A DNA stretch of 64,000 nucleotides from Thiocapsa sp. GTDB taxonomy: Bacteria; Pseudomonadota; Gammaproteobacteria; Chromatiales; Chromatiaceae. The notes beneath the pieces were generated by a model. It was not told the DNA's origin, did no database searches, and saw only the letters and a program-made list of their open reading frames with translations. The DNA lies in the NCBI RefSeq assembly GCF_018399035.1, contig NZ_CP073760.1, positions 434,001 through 498,000 of the forward strand. The letters are read 5' to 3'. The translations under genes were made by a program, and so were the position numbers. Shown piece by piece: positions 36,736 to 44,718 of the stretch (positions are counted from its first letter, which is position 1; each line of letters opens with the position of its first letter).

Positions 36736-37244
36736 TCGAGCAACGGCTGCCCGATCCCGAGGCGCAGGTCGCCTTCGGGGCGCGGCTCGCGGCGCTCTTG
36801 CCGCCGCGTCTGATCGTCTATCTCGAGGGCGATCTCGGGACCGGAAAAACGACCCTGACCCGCGGTGTTCTCGCGGGGCTCGGTCATCGCGGTGCCGTGC
36901 GCAGCCCGACCTACACCCTGCTCGAGCCTTACGAGATCGGGGAGCGGCGGCTTTATCATCTGGATCTTTATCGTCTCGGAGATCCGCAGGAGCTCGAGTA
37001 TCTGGGTCTGCGCGATCTGCTCGCCGAGGATGCCGTCTGGATGGTGGAGTGGCCCGAGCGTGGTCTCGGGATGCTGCCGCCGCCCGATCTCGTCATTGCG
37101 ATCGCGTACGTCCCGAACGGCCGACATCTGTCTCTCTCGGCCCGGACGGTGTCGGGCGAGTCGGTGCTCGAGGCGCTGACCGGGCTCGGTTCCGCGGACT
37201 CGGCGCTTTTCGCATCGCCTGAGAAGTCGGATGTAATCCGATGA
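36732..37244 (+). CDS. tsaE: tRNA t6A ATPase subunit TsaE
   Basis: A 170-residue ATPase of the complex that forms N6-threonylcarbamoyladenosine in tRNA. The P-loop is GDLGTGKTTLTRG, followed by GAVRSPTYTLLEPY, the HLDLYRLGDPQELEYLGL block and MVEWPERG, all diagnostic. It starts in an ATGA overlap with nnr, after CAGGAGGAATC. The C-terminal tail of about 25 residues beyond the family core is unremarkable. The gene order nnr-tsaE-amiB-mutL is the classical one. Confidence 0.94.
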   Translation: MIEQRLPDPEAQVAFGARLAALLPPRLIVYLEGDLGTGKTTLTRGVLAGLGHRGAVRSPTYTLLEPYEIGERRLYHLDLYRLGDPQELEYLGLRDLLAEDAVWMVEWPERGLGMLPPPDLVIAIAYVPNGRHLSLSARTVSGESVLEALTGLGSADSALFASPEKSDVIR

Positions 37245-37320
37245 TGCAGCATCGAAAGCCCTTGCTCCGCATGTTATCGTTCAACCCACGATCGATCGGA
37301 TCGGGAGCAACCGGAAGGCC

Positions 37321-38682
37321 GTGCTCGTGAATAGGCTGATCTCGCCGCTGCTTCTCCTCTTGCTTACGGTTGCGGCGCAGTGCGTCTGCGCGGAGCAGGC
37401 GTCGGTGCAGGGTACGCGGGTCTGGACGGATCCGGAAAAGACCCGGTTGGTCTTCGAGACCTCCGTGGCGATCACACACCGGATCTTTCCGCTGGACGAG
37501 CCCGATCGTCTCGTCATCGACCTCGACGATGCAACCATGCAGAGCAATCTGCCGAAGGTCGATCTCGGGGATACCGTCCTGATCGGCCTGCGTGGCGGGG
37601 TGCGGGGCGGATCGCACCTGCGTATCGTCCTGGATCTCAAACAGCCGGTCCGGGCCAAGAGTTTTGCGCTGAGCCCGAACGAGCGCTATGGACATCGGCT
37701 GGTCATCGATCTGACGCCGAAGGACGGTTCGAGCGTCCGGCGTGTCGCGCTTCCCTCGTTCCCGAGCTCGGCCGTTCGCAAAGGGGACACGCGGCGCGGT
37801 CGCGGTCCTGCGATCATCGTCGCCATCGACGCCGGTCACGGCGGCGAGGATCCCGGTGCCATCGGCGCGGGAGGAACCCTGGAGAAGGACGTCAACCTTG
37901 CGGTCGCACGCGAGCTCGCCAAGCTCATCAACCGCGAGCCGGGTCTCGAGGCGCTGATGATCCGCGACGGCGACTACTATGTCGGGTTGCGGGATCGCAT
38001 CGCGATCGCGCGCGAGGGACGGGCCGATCTCTTCGTTTCGATCCATGCCGACGCCTTCGCCAACGCGAAAGCCAAAGGCTCTTCGGTCTACACCATTTCC
38101 CACGGCGGGGCGAGCAGCGATGCGGCGAAATGGCTGGCGAATCGGGAGAACAGTGCGGATCAGATCGGCGGCGTCGATTTCTCGACCGGCGACGATCTTC
38201 TGGCAAACGTGCTCATGGACATGACGCAGAATGCGACCCTGGAGCACAGCACCGAGGCCGCAGCCATGGTCCTCGCCAATCTCGGTCGCGTGGGGGTGGT
38301 CCATCGCGGTGATGTCCAGCGGGCGGGGTTCGCCGTTCTCAGGGCGCCGGATGTGCCCTCGATCCTGGTCGAGACGGCCTTTATCAGCAACCCCGACGAC
38401 GAGAAGCGGCTGCGCGATCGGGGTCATCAGCGGGAGCTCGCCGAGGCGATCGTGGCCGGCGTGCTGGGATACTTTCGCAAGTATCCACCCCGCGGGATGC
38501 TCGTCGATGCCTCCCCGCAGGGCGGCGGAGGCGCGCGTGAATACGTCATCGGTCCGGGCGATACCCTCTCCGGGATCGCCAAACGGCACAGCGTGAGCAT
38601 CTCCGCCCTGCGCGCCCGCAACGGTCTGAACGACGACATGATCCGGGTCGGGCAGGTGTTGGCGATTCCGGAGGATTCTTGA
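37321..38682 (+). CDS. amiB: N-acetylmuramoyl-L-alanine amidase with AMIN and LysM domains
   Basis: A periplasmic zinc amidase of about 453 residues that splits septal peptidoglycan in daughter cell separation. A signal peptide (residues 1-23) is followed by an AMIN domain (about 30-130). The Amidase_3 catalytic domain has the zinc histidine in IDAGHGGEDPGA, then SIHADAF and the C-terminal VETAFISNPDDEKRL. A LysM repeat (YVIGPGDTLSGIAKRHSVS) ends the protein. The LysM tail and the tsaE-mutL neighbourhood fit AmiB better than AmiC. The start is GTG 37321 or 37327; both lie after CGGAAGG. An IS605-type remnant begins at the stop codon. Confidence 0.92.
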   Translation: MLVNRLISPLLLLLLTVAAQCVCAEQASVQGTRVWTDPEKTRLVFETSVAITHRIFPLDEPDRLVIDLDDATMQSNLPKVDLGDTVLIGLRGGVRGGSHLRIVLDLKQPVRAKSFALSPNERYGHRLVIDLTPKDGSSVRRVALPSFPSSAVRKGDTRRGRGPAIIVAIDAGHGGEDPGAIGAGGTLEKDVNLAVARELAKLINREPGLEALMIRDGDYYVGLRDRIAIAREGRADLFVSIHADAFANAKAKGSSVYTISHGGASSDAAKWLANRENSADQIGGVDFSTGDDLLANVLMDMTQNATLEHSTEAAAMVLANLGRVGVVHRGDVQRAGFAVLRAPDVPSILVETAFISNPDDEKRLRDRGHQRELAEAIVAGVLGYFRKYPPRGMLVDASPQGGGGAREYVIGPGDTLSGIAKRHSVSISALRARNGLNDDMIRVGQVLAIPEDS

Positions 38683-38977
38683 CATCCTCGCCGCCCTGAA
38701 GGACGGCGATTCCTACGGCGCTACACGCAAGAAAGCTCGCGAATAGTCGCTTCGGCGGGTTCCTGGGCCGACGCTCCTGAGTCTGCCTGTTCTCCTTGGC
38801 GATATGCCCGCAGCACGGACAGGTCCGGCTGGTGTTCTGTGGGGGCACCGCGACCAGGTGCCCGCCACTCCACGCCGTCTTGTAGTCCAGTTGCCGGCGA
38901 AACTCGAACCAACCCTGGTCGAGAATGGCTTTGTTCAGGCCGGACTTGGCCCGAACGTTGGTGCCCGGCGCTTCCAC
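38683..38977 (-). pseudogene. tnpB: TnpB fragment (RNA-guided nuclease remnant)
   Basis: The reading frame shows GLNKAILDQGWFEFRRQLDYKTAW, VPPQNTSRTCPCCGHIAKENRQTQ, and near the end VGIAVLQGGEDVK, all C-terminal TnpB sequence. The second half of the zinc finger and the last RuvC aspartate region, expected after ENRQTQ, are missing, and everything N-terminal to about 38977 is gone. The frame has no own stop and runs on antisense into amiB. It cannot encode an active nuclease. Confidence 0.85.
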
Positions 38978-38994
38978 CGTCCCGGCCGCCTACT

Positions 38995-39133
38995 GCGCCA
39001 AGAGCGCCAGGACATTCAGCAGCGTTACTGGAAAGGCGTCCTCTGGTCGCCCTCCTACTTCGCCGCCTCCTGCGGCGGTGCCCCGATTTCCATCGTGCGC
39101 CAGTACATCGAACAGCAACAGACTCCCACCTGA
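38995..39133 (+). pseudogene. tnpA: IS200-type TnpA C-terminal fragment
   Basis: The frame reads RQDIQQRYWKGVLWSPSYF and then AASCGGAPISIVRQYIEQQ before a stop, which is the C-terminal end of a Y1 (HUH) transposase. The HUH and tyrosine motifs are absent. It is joined directly to the TnpB fragment, so one deletion removed the N-terminal parts of both. Confidence 0.82.
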
Positions 39134-39230
39134 ACAGATGCCGGACGGGTCCACCGTCCGGCGCTATCCATCCCCGCCCTGAACGACGGGGCTTTTCGCG
39201 CAAGACGGGTCAGTCGGGAACCGCCGCCCG

Positions 39231-39392
39231 CGGCCTGTAGGCTGTGCCGAGCCATGCGAGGCACAAGGAACCGTCGGCGCAAGTTGTGCTTCCTGTCGTC
39301 AGCACAACCTTCGGCTGGTAGCAACGCCGCAGGCCGCAGGCCGCAGGAAGCCCGCCCTTGCCCGCGCCCCGCTCTTCTGTTTCCATCCGCGC
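39231..39392. other. Spacer before mutL
   Basis: Carries a type E hairpin (39283-39320). A run GCAGGCCGCAGGCCGCAGG (39331-39349) is a short tandem repeat of GCAGGCC. No gene or clear promoter was seen. Confidence 0.5.
39283..39320. repeat. GTTGTGCTTCCT hairpin repeat (type E)
   Basis: GTTGTGCTTCCTGTCGTC followed by AGCACAACCTTCGG. It matches 29516-29550 over about 33 bases with few changes. Confidence 0.7.
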
Positions 39393-41234
39393 ATGTCTAA
39401 ACCGATCCGTATCCTCTCCAGTCATCTCGTCAATCAGATCGCCGCGGGCGAGGTCGTCGAGCGCCCGGCCTCGGTTGCCAAGGAGCTGATCGAGAACAGT
39501 CTCGACGCCGGGTGCACGCGCGTGGAGATCGACGTGGAGCGCGGCGGCATCAAGCGGCTGCGCGTGCGCGACGACGGGCGCGGCATCCCGCCGGATGAGC
39601 TGGTGTTGGCGCTCTCGCGTCATGCCACCAGCAAGGTCGCCGATTTGAGCGATCTGGAGGCGGTCTCGACCCTGGGGTTCCGCGGCGAGGCATTGCCGAG
39701 CATCGCCTCGGTGAGCCGGCTGCGTTTGATCTCGCGCAGCCGTGACGAGCCGACGGCCCTGGAGGTCACGGTCGGCAGCGATGGCACCTTGGACGAGCCG
39801 CGTCCGGCGGCGCATCCGCCGGGGACCAGCGTGGATGTCCAGGATCTCTTCTACAACACCCCTGCGCGCCGTAAGTTTCTGCGCACCGAGAAGACCGAGC
39901 TCGGTCATCTGGAACAGGTGGTGCGGCGCATCGCCTTGGCGCGGCCGGACATCGCCTTTCAGCTGCGTCACAACGGCAGAACGCTCTACGACCTGCCGGC
40001 CGCGGCCGACGCTGCGGGGCAGCGCGCCCGTCTGGAGACCTTGCTCGGAAGCGCCTTCGCCGAGCAGGCCTTGACCTTGGACGAGGAGGCCGTGGATCTG
40101 CGCCTGTGGGGTTGGGTGGTGCGTCCGGCGTTCTCCCGCAGTCAGGCCGATCAGCAGTTCTTCTACGTCAACGGCCGCATGGTGCGCGACAAGCTGGTGA
40201 GTCACGCGGTGCGTCAGGCCTTCAGCGACCTGCTCCATCACGGGCGGCATCCCGCCTATCTGTTGTTCCTGGAGCTGCCCGCGCGAACGGTCGACTGCAA
40301 TGTCCATCCGTCCAAGCACGAGGTGCGCTTCCGGGAAGGTCGGCAGGTGCACGACTTCATCTTTCGGGTGCTTCAGCGGCGTCTCTCGGCCGGGGTGCTC
40401 GGCGAGCCGGAGCCGGAAATCGAAATCGCGCGCGCATTTATGCCGGGTCGGGTACCGCGTGCCGGGGACGAGCCGGTGGCCCGTCTCGGGGGCGCTCCGG
40501 GACCCACACTGCATCTGCCGCTGGGCGTCGGCGACGGGCGCGGCGGTTACGCCGAGCGTCTGCGTGCCGATCTGGCGTTTCAGCAACCACCGCCCGCGGG
40601 GGCCGCTATCGACGGCGCGGCGGACGGCGCAAATCCCGACGACGGCGAGGCACACCCGCTCGGTTACGCCCTCGCACAGATCAACGGGGTCTATCTCTTG
40701 GCCCAGACCCCCGACGGCCTGATCATCGTGGACATCCATGCAGCCCACGAGCGGATCGGCTACGAGCGGCTGAAGACGAGCTGGCGCTCCGGCGCCGTGA
40801 TTCGCCAGCCGCTGCTGGTCCCGGTGCCCGTCTCGGTGGCCCCGCGCGAGGCCGAGCTGATCGCATCCCGGGCCGATGACCTGGCCGCGCTGGGCCTGGT
40901 CATCGACCGCATCGATGCCGGCACCTTGGTGGTGCGGGAGGTTCCGGCACTGCTGCGACAGGCCGATCACGAAGGCTTGGTGCGCGATCTCCTCTCGGAT
41001 CTCGCCGTCCACGGCAGCAGCGCCCGACTCGACGAGGCCGTCAACGCGGTCCTTTCCACCATGGCCTGTCATGGTGCCGTGCGGGCCAATCGACGCCTGA
41101 CCCTGGAGGAGATGAACGGATTGCTTCGCGACATGGAGCGTGCCGAGCGGATCGACCAATGCAATCACGGCCGTCCGACCTGGATCCGCGTGGGTTACGA
41201 CGAGCTCGATCGCTGGTTTTCGCGCGGGCGCTGA
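39393..41234 (+). CDS. mutL: DNA mismatch repair protein MutL
   Basis: A 613-residue MutL. The N-terminal GHKL ATPase has [40 protein letters not shown] and [10 protein letters not shown]. The C-terminal dimerisation domain contains [12 protein letters not shown], close to the metal-binding D-x-H-A-x2-E-x4-E endonuclease motif, and later [14 protein letters not shown] and [14 protein letters not shown]. This suggests a nicking MutL, as in bacteria without MutH, rather than the E. coli type. The 162-base spacer and IS remnant upstream break the usual tight amiB-mutL linkage. miaA begins 14 bases downstream. Confidence 0.95.
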   Translation: MSKPIRILSSHLVNQIAAGEVVERPASVAKELIENSLDAGCTRVEIDVERGGIKRLRVRDDGRGIPPDELVLALSRHATSKVADLSDLEAVSTLGFRGEALPSIASVSRLRLISRSRDEPTALEVTVGSDGTLDEPRPAAHPPGTSVDVQDLFYNTPARRKFLRTEKTELGHLEQVVRRIALARPDIAFQLRHNGRTLYDLPAAADAAGQRARLETLLGSAFAEQALTLDEEAVDLRLWGWVVRPAFSRSQADQQFFYVNGRMVRDKLVSHAVRQAFSDLLHHGRHPAYLLFLELPARTVDCNVHPSKHEVRFREGRQVHDFIFRVLQRRLSAGVLGEPEPEIEIARAFMPGRVPRAGDEPVARLGGAPGPTLHLPLGVGDGRGGYAERLRADLAFQQPPPAGAAIDGAADGANPDDGEAHPLGYALAQINGVYLLAQTPDGLIIVDIHAAHERIGYERLKTSWRSGAVIRQPLLVPVPVSVAPREAELIASRADDLAALGLVIDRIDAGTLVVREVPALLRQADHEGLVRDLLSDLAVHGSSARLDEAVNAVLSTMACHGAVRANRRLTLEEMNGLLRDMERAERIDQCNHGRPTWIRVGYDELDRWFSRGR

Positions 41235-41248
41235 GCCGGGATACCCAT

Positions 41249-42250
41249 GTGACCGATACGCTCGAAGGATCCGTGCAGGCGCAGTCGAGCGACGCGTCCG
41301 GGCAACGTCCCCTCGCCATCCTGCTCATGGGTCCGACCGCATCCGGCAAGACGGATCTGGCCGTCGAGCTGGTGCAGCGCCTGCCGTGCGAGATCATCAG
41401 TGTCGATTCGGCGATGGTGTACCGCGGCATGGACATCGGCACGGCCAAGCCGACACCCGATGTGCTGGCCCGTGCGCCGCATCGATTGATCGATATCCTG
41501 GACCCCGCCGAGGCCTATTCGACCGCGCGCTTCCGTGAAGACGCACTCGCGGCGATGACGCAGATCAGCGCGCACGGCCGAATCCCGCTCTTGGTCGGCG
41601 GTACCATGCTCTATTTCAAGGCGCTGCAACAGGGCCTGGCCAGCCTGCCGAGCGCGGATCCGTTGCTCCGCCAAGCCCTGTCCGACGAAGCTGCCGTGAT
41701 CGGCTGGTCCGCGATGCATGCGCGACTGGCGCGACTGGACCCGCAGGCGGCGGCGCGGATCCACCCCAACGATCCGCAGCGTATTCAGCGTGCGTTGGAG
41801 ATTCATGCCCTGACGGGCCGGTCGATGAGCGCGCTGATCGCCTCTGCCGCCGCGAGCGCCGATCTGCCGTATCGTCTCCTCAAATTGGTGCGCGCCCCGG
41901 CGGATCGCCAAACGCTGCGCGAGCGCATCGCCCGGCGCTTCCGCGCGATGCTCGCACAGGGCCTCGTCGAGGAGGTCGCTGGTCTGCGGGAGCGCGGCGA
42001 TCTTACCGCGGACCTGCCGTCGATGCGCTCGGTCGGGTATCGCCAGGTCTGGAGTTATCTCGACGGCGCGCTCGATGCCGAGGAGATGTGTCTGAAAGGC
42101 ATCGTCGCTTCCAGACAACTCGCCAAGCGTCAGCTCACCTGGCTGCGTGCCGAGTCGGCGACCCATTGGCTCGCCGACGAGCCCGATCCGCTCGAGGCGG
42201 CGCGGCGTCTGATCGGGGTGGCCCGATCGACGGCGCTTCACCCGCGCTGA
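41249..42250 (+). CDS. miaA: tRNA dimethylallyltransferase
   Basis: MiaA adds a dimethylallyl group to A37 of tRNAs reading UNN codons. About 333 residues are coded. The P-loop is [14 protein letters not shown], then [34 protein letters not shown] and [14 protein letters not shown]. The frame extends upstream into mutL. GTG 41249, 14 bases after the mutL stop, is the most likely start, although SD pairing is weak (CCGGGAT). The downstream hfq gene is separated by 595 bases, much more than in enteric bacteria. Confidence 0.93.
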   Translation: MTDTLEGSVQAQSSDASGQRPLAILLMGPTASGKTDLAVELVQRLPCEIISVDSAMVYRGMDIGTAKPTPDVLARAPHRLIDILDPAEAYSTARFREDALAAMTQISAHGRIPLLVGGTMLYFKALQQGLASLPSADPLLRQALSDEAAVIGWSAMHARLARLDPQAAARIHPNDPQRIQRALEIHALTGRSMSALIASAAASADLPYRLLKLVRAPADRQTLRERIARRFRAMLAQGLVEEVAGLRERGDLTADLPSMRSVGYRQVWSYLDGALDAEEMCLKGIVASRQLAKRQLTWLRAESATHWLADEPDPLEAARRLIGVARSTALHPR

Positions 42251-42348
42251 GGCGCAATGCGGCCGCGTCCTTTCGGTGCGAACGTATTGAACGCGCGGCA
42301 CGTTCCGGTGTCTTCTTGCCCGGCGATCCGGCTCAGGCCCGTGATGCG

Positions 42349-42364
42349 TGGCACTCTATTTGCT
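42349..42364 (+). promoter_or_regulatory. Sigma-54 (-24/-12) promoter
   Basis: TGGCACTCTATTTGCT matches the consensus TGGCAC-N5-TTGCW exactly, with the GG and GC dinucleotides at the required spacing. It points toward hfq. Transcription would start near 42375, about 470 bases before the hfq start codon and before the palindromic composite. The target may be hfq itself or a short untranslated RNA. No activator site was identified. Confidence 0.6.
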
Positions 42365-42483
42365 AAATGTTGCCTCTAGCGAAGCCCGTGTGTTGCGGCG
42401 ACCACACCGATTCCCTTTGTTGTTTCGGCACCGATCGGGCGAGTGCCTTGCACTATGGCCAAAGCGCCGCGTTTCGACGACAC

Positions 42484-42677
42484 TAAACCGCGTCCAGGGC
42501 GACATGCGTCGTTTTCATTGTGCGTTTGGCTTCGGAGACATCCTCGATCCCGGTGAGACGCGGTTTGGAATTTGATGTTTTTTAATACTTTAAACCGCGC
42601 CAACTCCAACAGTCGTCGGAGCCGGCACGGCCAAACCAGTCCAACACATGACGCATACCGCACCGGGCGCGGTTTAA
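42484..42677. repeat. Two-arm palindromic composite (type B + linker + type A)
   Basis: Arm B is 42484-42567, the linker 42568-42589 (22 bases) and arm A 42590-42677. It is the third near-complete copy of this layout. The interior of arm A is more diverged than at 6.2 and 31.9 kb, while its ends are intact. Confidence 0.87.
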
Positions 42678-42792
42678 ACGAGGCTTTTTCGGCGGGTATG
42701 CCTGTCCCGGCTGCTGTCCCGTCTGCTCCACCCCGGCTTGATTGGCAGCGATCACAGCCAAAACTTTTTGCCGGGCAACACTTGTCGACCTC

Positions 42793-42832
42793 AACAATCG
42801 GGCGACCACAACAATCGGGCGACCACAACAAT
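42793..42832 (+). repeat. 17-bp tandem repeat in the hfq leader
   Basis: AACAATCGGGCGACCAC occurs twice without change (42793-42809 and 42810-42826), followed by AACAAT of a third unit that runs into the AAGGAG ribosome site (42833-42838). Confidence 0.85.
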
Positions 42833-42845
42833 AAGGAGTTACTCC

Positions 42846-43097
42846 ATGTCCAAAGGCCAAAGCCTCCAAGACCCTTTTCTGAACGCCCTGAGAAAGGAAC
42901 GCGTCCCCGTGTCCATCTTTCTGGTCAACGGGATCAAACTGCAGGGCCAGATCGAATCCTTCGATCAGTTCGTCGTGTTGTTGAAAAACAACGTCAGCCA
43001 GATGATTTACAAGCATGCGATATCGACCGTCGTACCTGCAAGAAACGTCAAGCTCCCACCGGTCGAAGGGGCGCTGCCTGAGCCGGGCAACACATGA
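42846..43097 (+). CDS. hfq: RNA chaperone Hfq
   Basis: An 83-residue Sm-like hexameric RNA chaperone for small RNA-mRNA pairing. [22 protein letters not shown], the [21 protein letters not shown]m1 block and [12 protein letters not shown] (with the Sm2 signature) are textbook Hfq. The C-terminal tail after residue 70 is short. AAGGAG lies 7 bases before the ATG. The leader has A-R-N triplets (AAC AAT AAG) running into the ribosome site, suggesting autoregulation by Hfq's distal face. hflX follows 59 bases downstream. Confidence 0.97.
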   Translation: MSKGQSLQDPFLNALRKERVPVSIFLVNGIKLQGQIESFDQFVVLLKNNVSQMIYKHAISTVVPARNVKLPPVEGALPEPGNT

Positions 43098-43156
43098 CCG
43101 GGAGACGGCCGTAATCGGCCCGCGCACGGACGTTCGTCGCCGCGAAGGAGGTTGCC

Positions 43157-44443
43157 GTGTTTGAGCGCCCGAGCGCCGGCGAGCGCGCTGTTTTGGTGCA
43201 CCTGGACATCGGCTCGAGCGCCGAACCCGACGAGCGCGAGGAGTTTCGGCGCCTGGCGGTTGCCGCGGGCGCGGAGATCGTCGGCACCCTGGGCGGCTCG
43301 CGCTCGACACCCGATCCGAAGCTCTTTATCGGAACCGGTAAGTGCGACGAGCTGATCGCACTGGTTGCGGGCACCGAAGCGGAGCTGGTGATCTTCAACC
43401 ATCCGCTCTCGCCCGGCCAGGAGCGCAATCTCGAGCGCTTGGTCAAATGCCGCGTCGTGGATCGCTCGGGTCTGATTCTCGACATCTTCGCGCAGCGTGC
43501 GCGCTCCTTCGAGGGCAAGCTGCAGGTCGAGCTTGCTCAGCTCAAGCACATGTCGACCCGGCTGGTGCGCGGATGGACCCACTTGGAGCGTCAAAAGGGC
43601 GGTATCGGCCTGCGCGGACCCGGCGAAACCCAGCTCGAGACCGACCGTCGGCTCATCTCCAAGCGGATGACCGTGCTTGATCGGCGCCTGGACCGCATCC
43701 AGGTCCAGCGTGCTCAAGGGCGCAAGGCACGCGACAAGGCCGAGCTGACGGTGCTCTCGCTCGTGGGCTACACCAACGCGGGCAAGTCCACTCTCTTCAA
43801 CCGCTTGACCGAGGCCGGCGTCTTTCAGGCCGATCAACTCTTCGCGACCTTGGACCCGACCTTGCGCCGTCTGACACTTCCCGATGGCGGTCGGGTGCTC
43901 GTGGCCGACACGGTCGGCTTCGTCGGTCGGCTTCCGCATGAACTGGTGGCGGCGTTCCGCTCGACGCTCGAGGAGACGCGCAACGCCGCGCTGTTGCTCC
44001 ATGTCGTGGAGGCATCGGCGCCGCATCGGTCCCGTCTCGCGGCCGATGTGGAGCAGGTGCTTGCCGAGATCGGCAGCGACGATATCCCGCGTCTGGAGGT
44101 CTACAACAAGGTCGATCTGCTGCCCGACGAGTCGCCGCGAATCGAGCGGGACGCGGCTGGTTTGCCGAGCCGCGTTTGGCTGTCCGCGCAGACGGGCGCC
44201 GGTGTCGATCTGCTGTTGCAGGCGATCTCCGAGTGGCTGGGGCGCGATCGGATTCGCTGCTCGCTGGATCTCGAGCCGGATGAAGGGCGCCTGCGCGCTT
44301 GGTTGTTCGAGCATGCGCAGATCATCGCCGACGTGCCCAAACCGGCCGGCGGATGGTCGATGGATCTCATCATCGGGCGACCTGATCGGGAGCGTCTTGC
44401 GGCCAGGAACGCGCGCTTTTCGGAGGACAAAGAGGGTGTTTGA
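43157..44443 (+). CDS. hflX: Ribosome-associated GTPase HflX
   Basis: A 428-residue GTPase that rescues stalled 70S ribosomes under stress. The N-terminal HflX domain (FNHPLSPGQERNLER, VDRSGLILDIFAQRA) precedes a helical linker (RGPGETQLETDRR) and the G domain: GYTNAGKSTLFNRL, VADTVGFVGRLPHELV and YNKVDLLP. GTG 43157 follows GAAGGAGG by 5-6 bases. It belongs to the hfq-hflX-hflK-hflC block. A 275-base gap, unusually long, separates it from hflK. Confidence 0.95.
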   Translation: MFERPSAGERAVLVHLDIGSSAEPDEREEFRRLAVAAGAEIVGTLGGSRSTPDPKLFIGTGKCDELIALVAGTEAELVIFNHPLSPGQERNLERLVKCRVVDRSGLILDIFAQRARSFEGKLQVELAQLKHMSTRLVRGWTHLERQKGGIGLRGPGETQLETDRRLISKRMTVLDRRLDRIQVQRAQGRKARDKAELTVLSLVGYTNAGKSTLFNRLTEAGVFQADQLFATLDPTLRRLTLPDGGRVLVADTVGFVGRLPHELVAAFRSTLEETRNAALLLHVVEASAPHRSRLAADVEQVLAEIGSDDIPRLEVYNKVDLLPDESPRIERDAAGLPSRVWLSAQTGAGVDLLLQAISEWLGRDRIRCSLDLEPDEGRLRAWLFEHAQIIADVPKPAGGWSMDLIIGRPDRERLAARNARFSEDKEGV

Positions 44444-44718
44444 GGGTCGCACCGGAGATGCCCGCGGTGCTCGTTTCGACCCGCGTGATCGCTCTGCGCC
44501 GTTTGCACTCGGCCCTGTCGTTCACCTAGACTCAGCAGTCTGTCGTATCTTTGCTTGATATCCTCGCGCTTCGTCGGCACTCTGAAGAAGTCATCCGAGG
44601 GCTCGAGCGTCCGGAACGCGCAGCGACCATCGTGCGCGCCCTTCTCGCAATCCGCACATCGGGTGCGGAAGCGCCTCTCAACCCAACATAACAGTCGAAT
44701 TCGACAGACGGAGAAGCT

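Larger units (their letters stand above)
38683..39230. mobile_element. Internally deleted IS200/IS605-family element
   Basis: The left boundary hairpin CGCCGCCCTGAAGGACGGCG (near 38690-38710) and right boundary hairpin CCCCGCCCTGAACGACGGGG (near 39173-39192) bracket the tail of tnpB (minus strand) and the tail of tnpA (plus strand). In an intact divergent element the two N-terminal halves would lie between them; here they are missing. It begins right after the amiB stop, within TTGAC. The exact outer boundaries are approximate. Confidence 0.8.
42251..42845. other. Long gene-free leader region upstream of hfq
   Basis: The 595 bases hold no credible protein gene. They contain, in order, a sigma-54 -24/-12 promoter match (42349-42364), about 110 bases with small inverted repeats (GGCAC/GTGCC near 42430-42450), a two-arm palindromic composite (42484-42677), a spacer, a 17-bp tandem repeat and the hfq ribosome site. 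Confidence 0.7.

Noticed and set aside
39210..41168. Minus-strand open frame of 652 codons opposite mutL
   Set aside because: Antisense shadow of mutL; no ribosome site or domain, and mutL is unmistakable.
44528..44541. Hairpin AGACT-CAGC-AGTCT after hflX as a terminator
   Set aside because: The stem is only five base pairs and no U-run follows.
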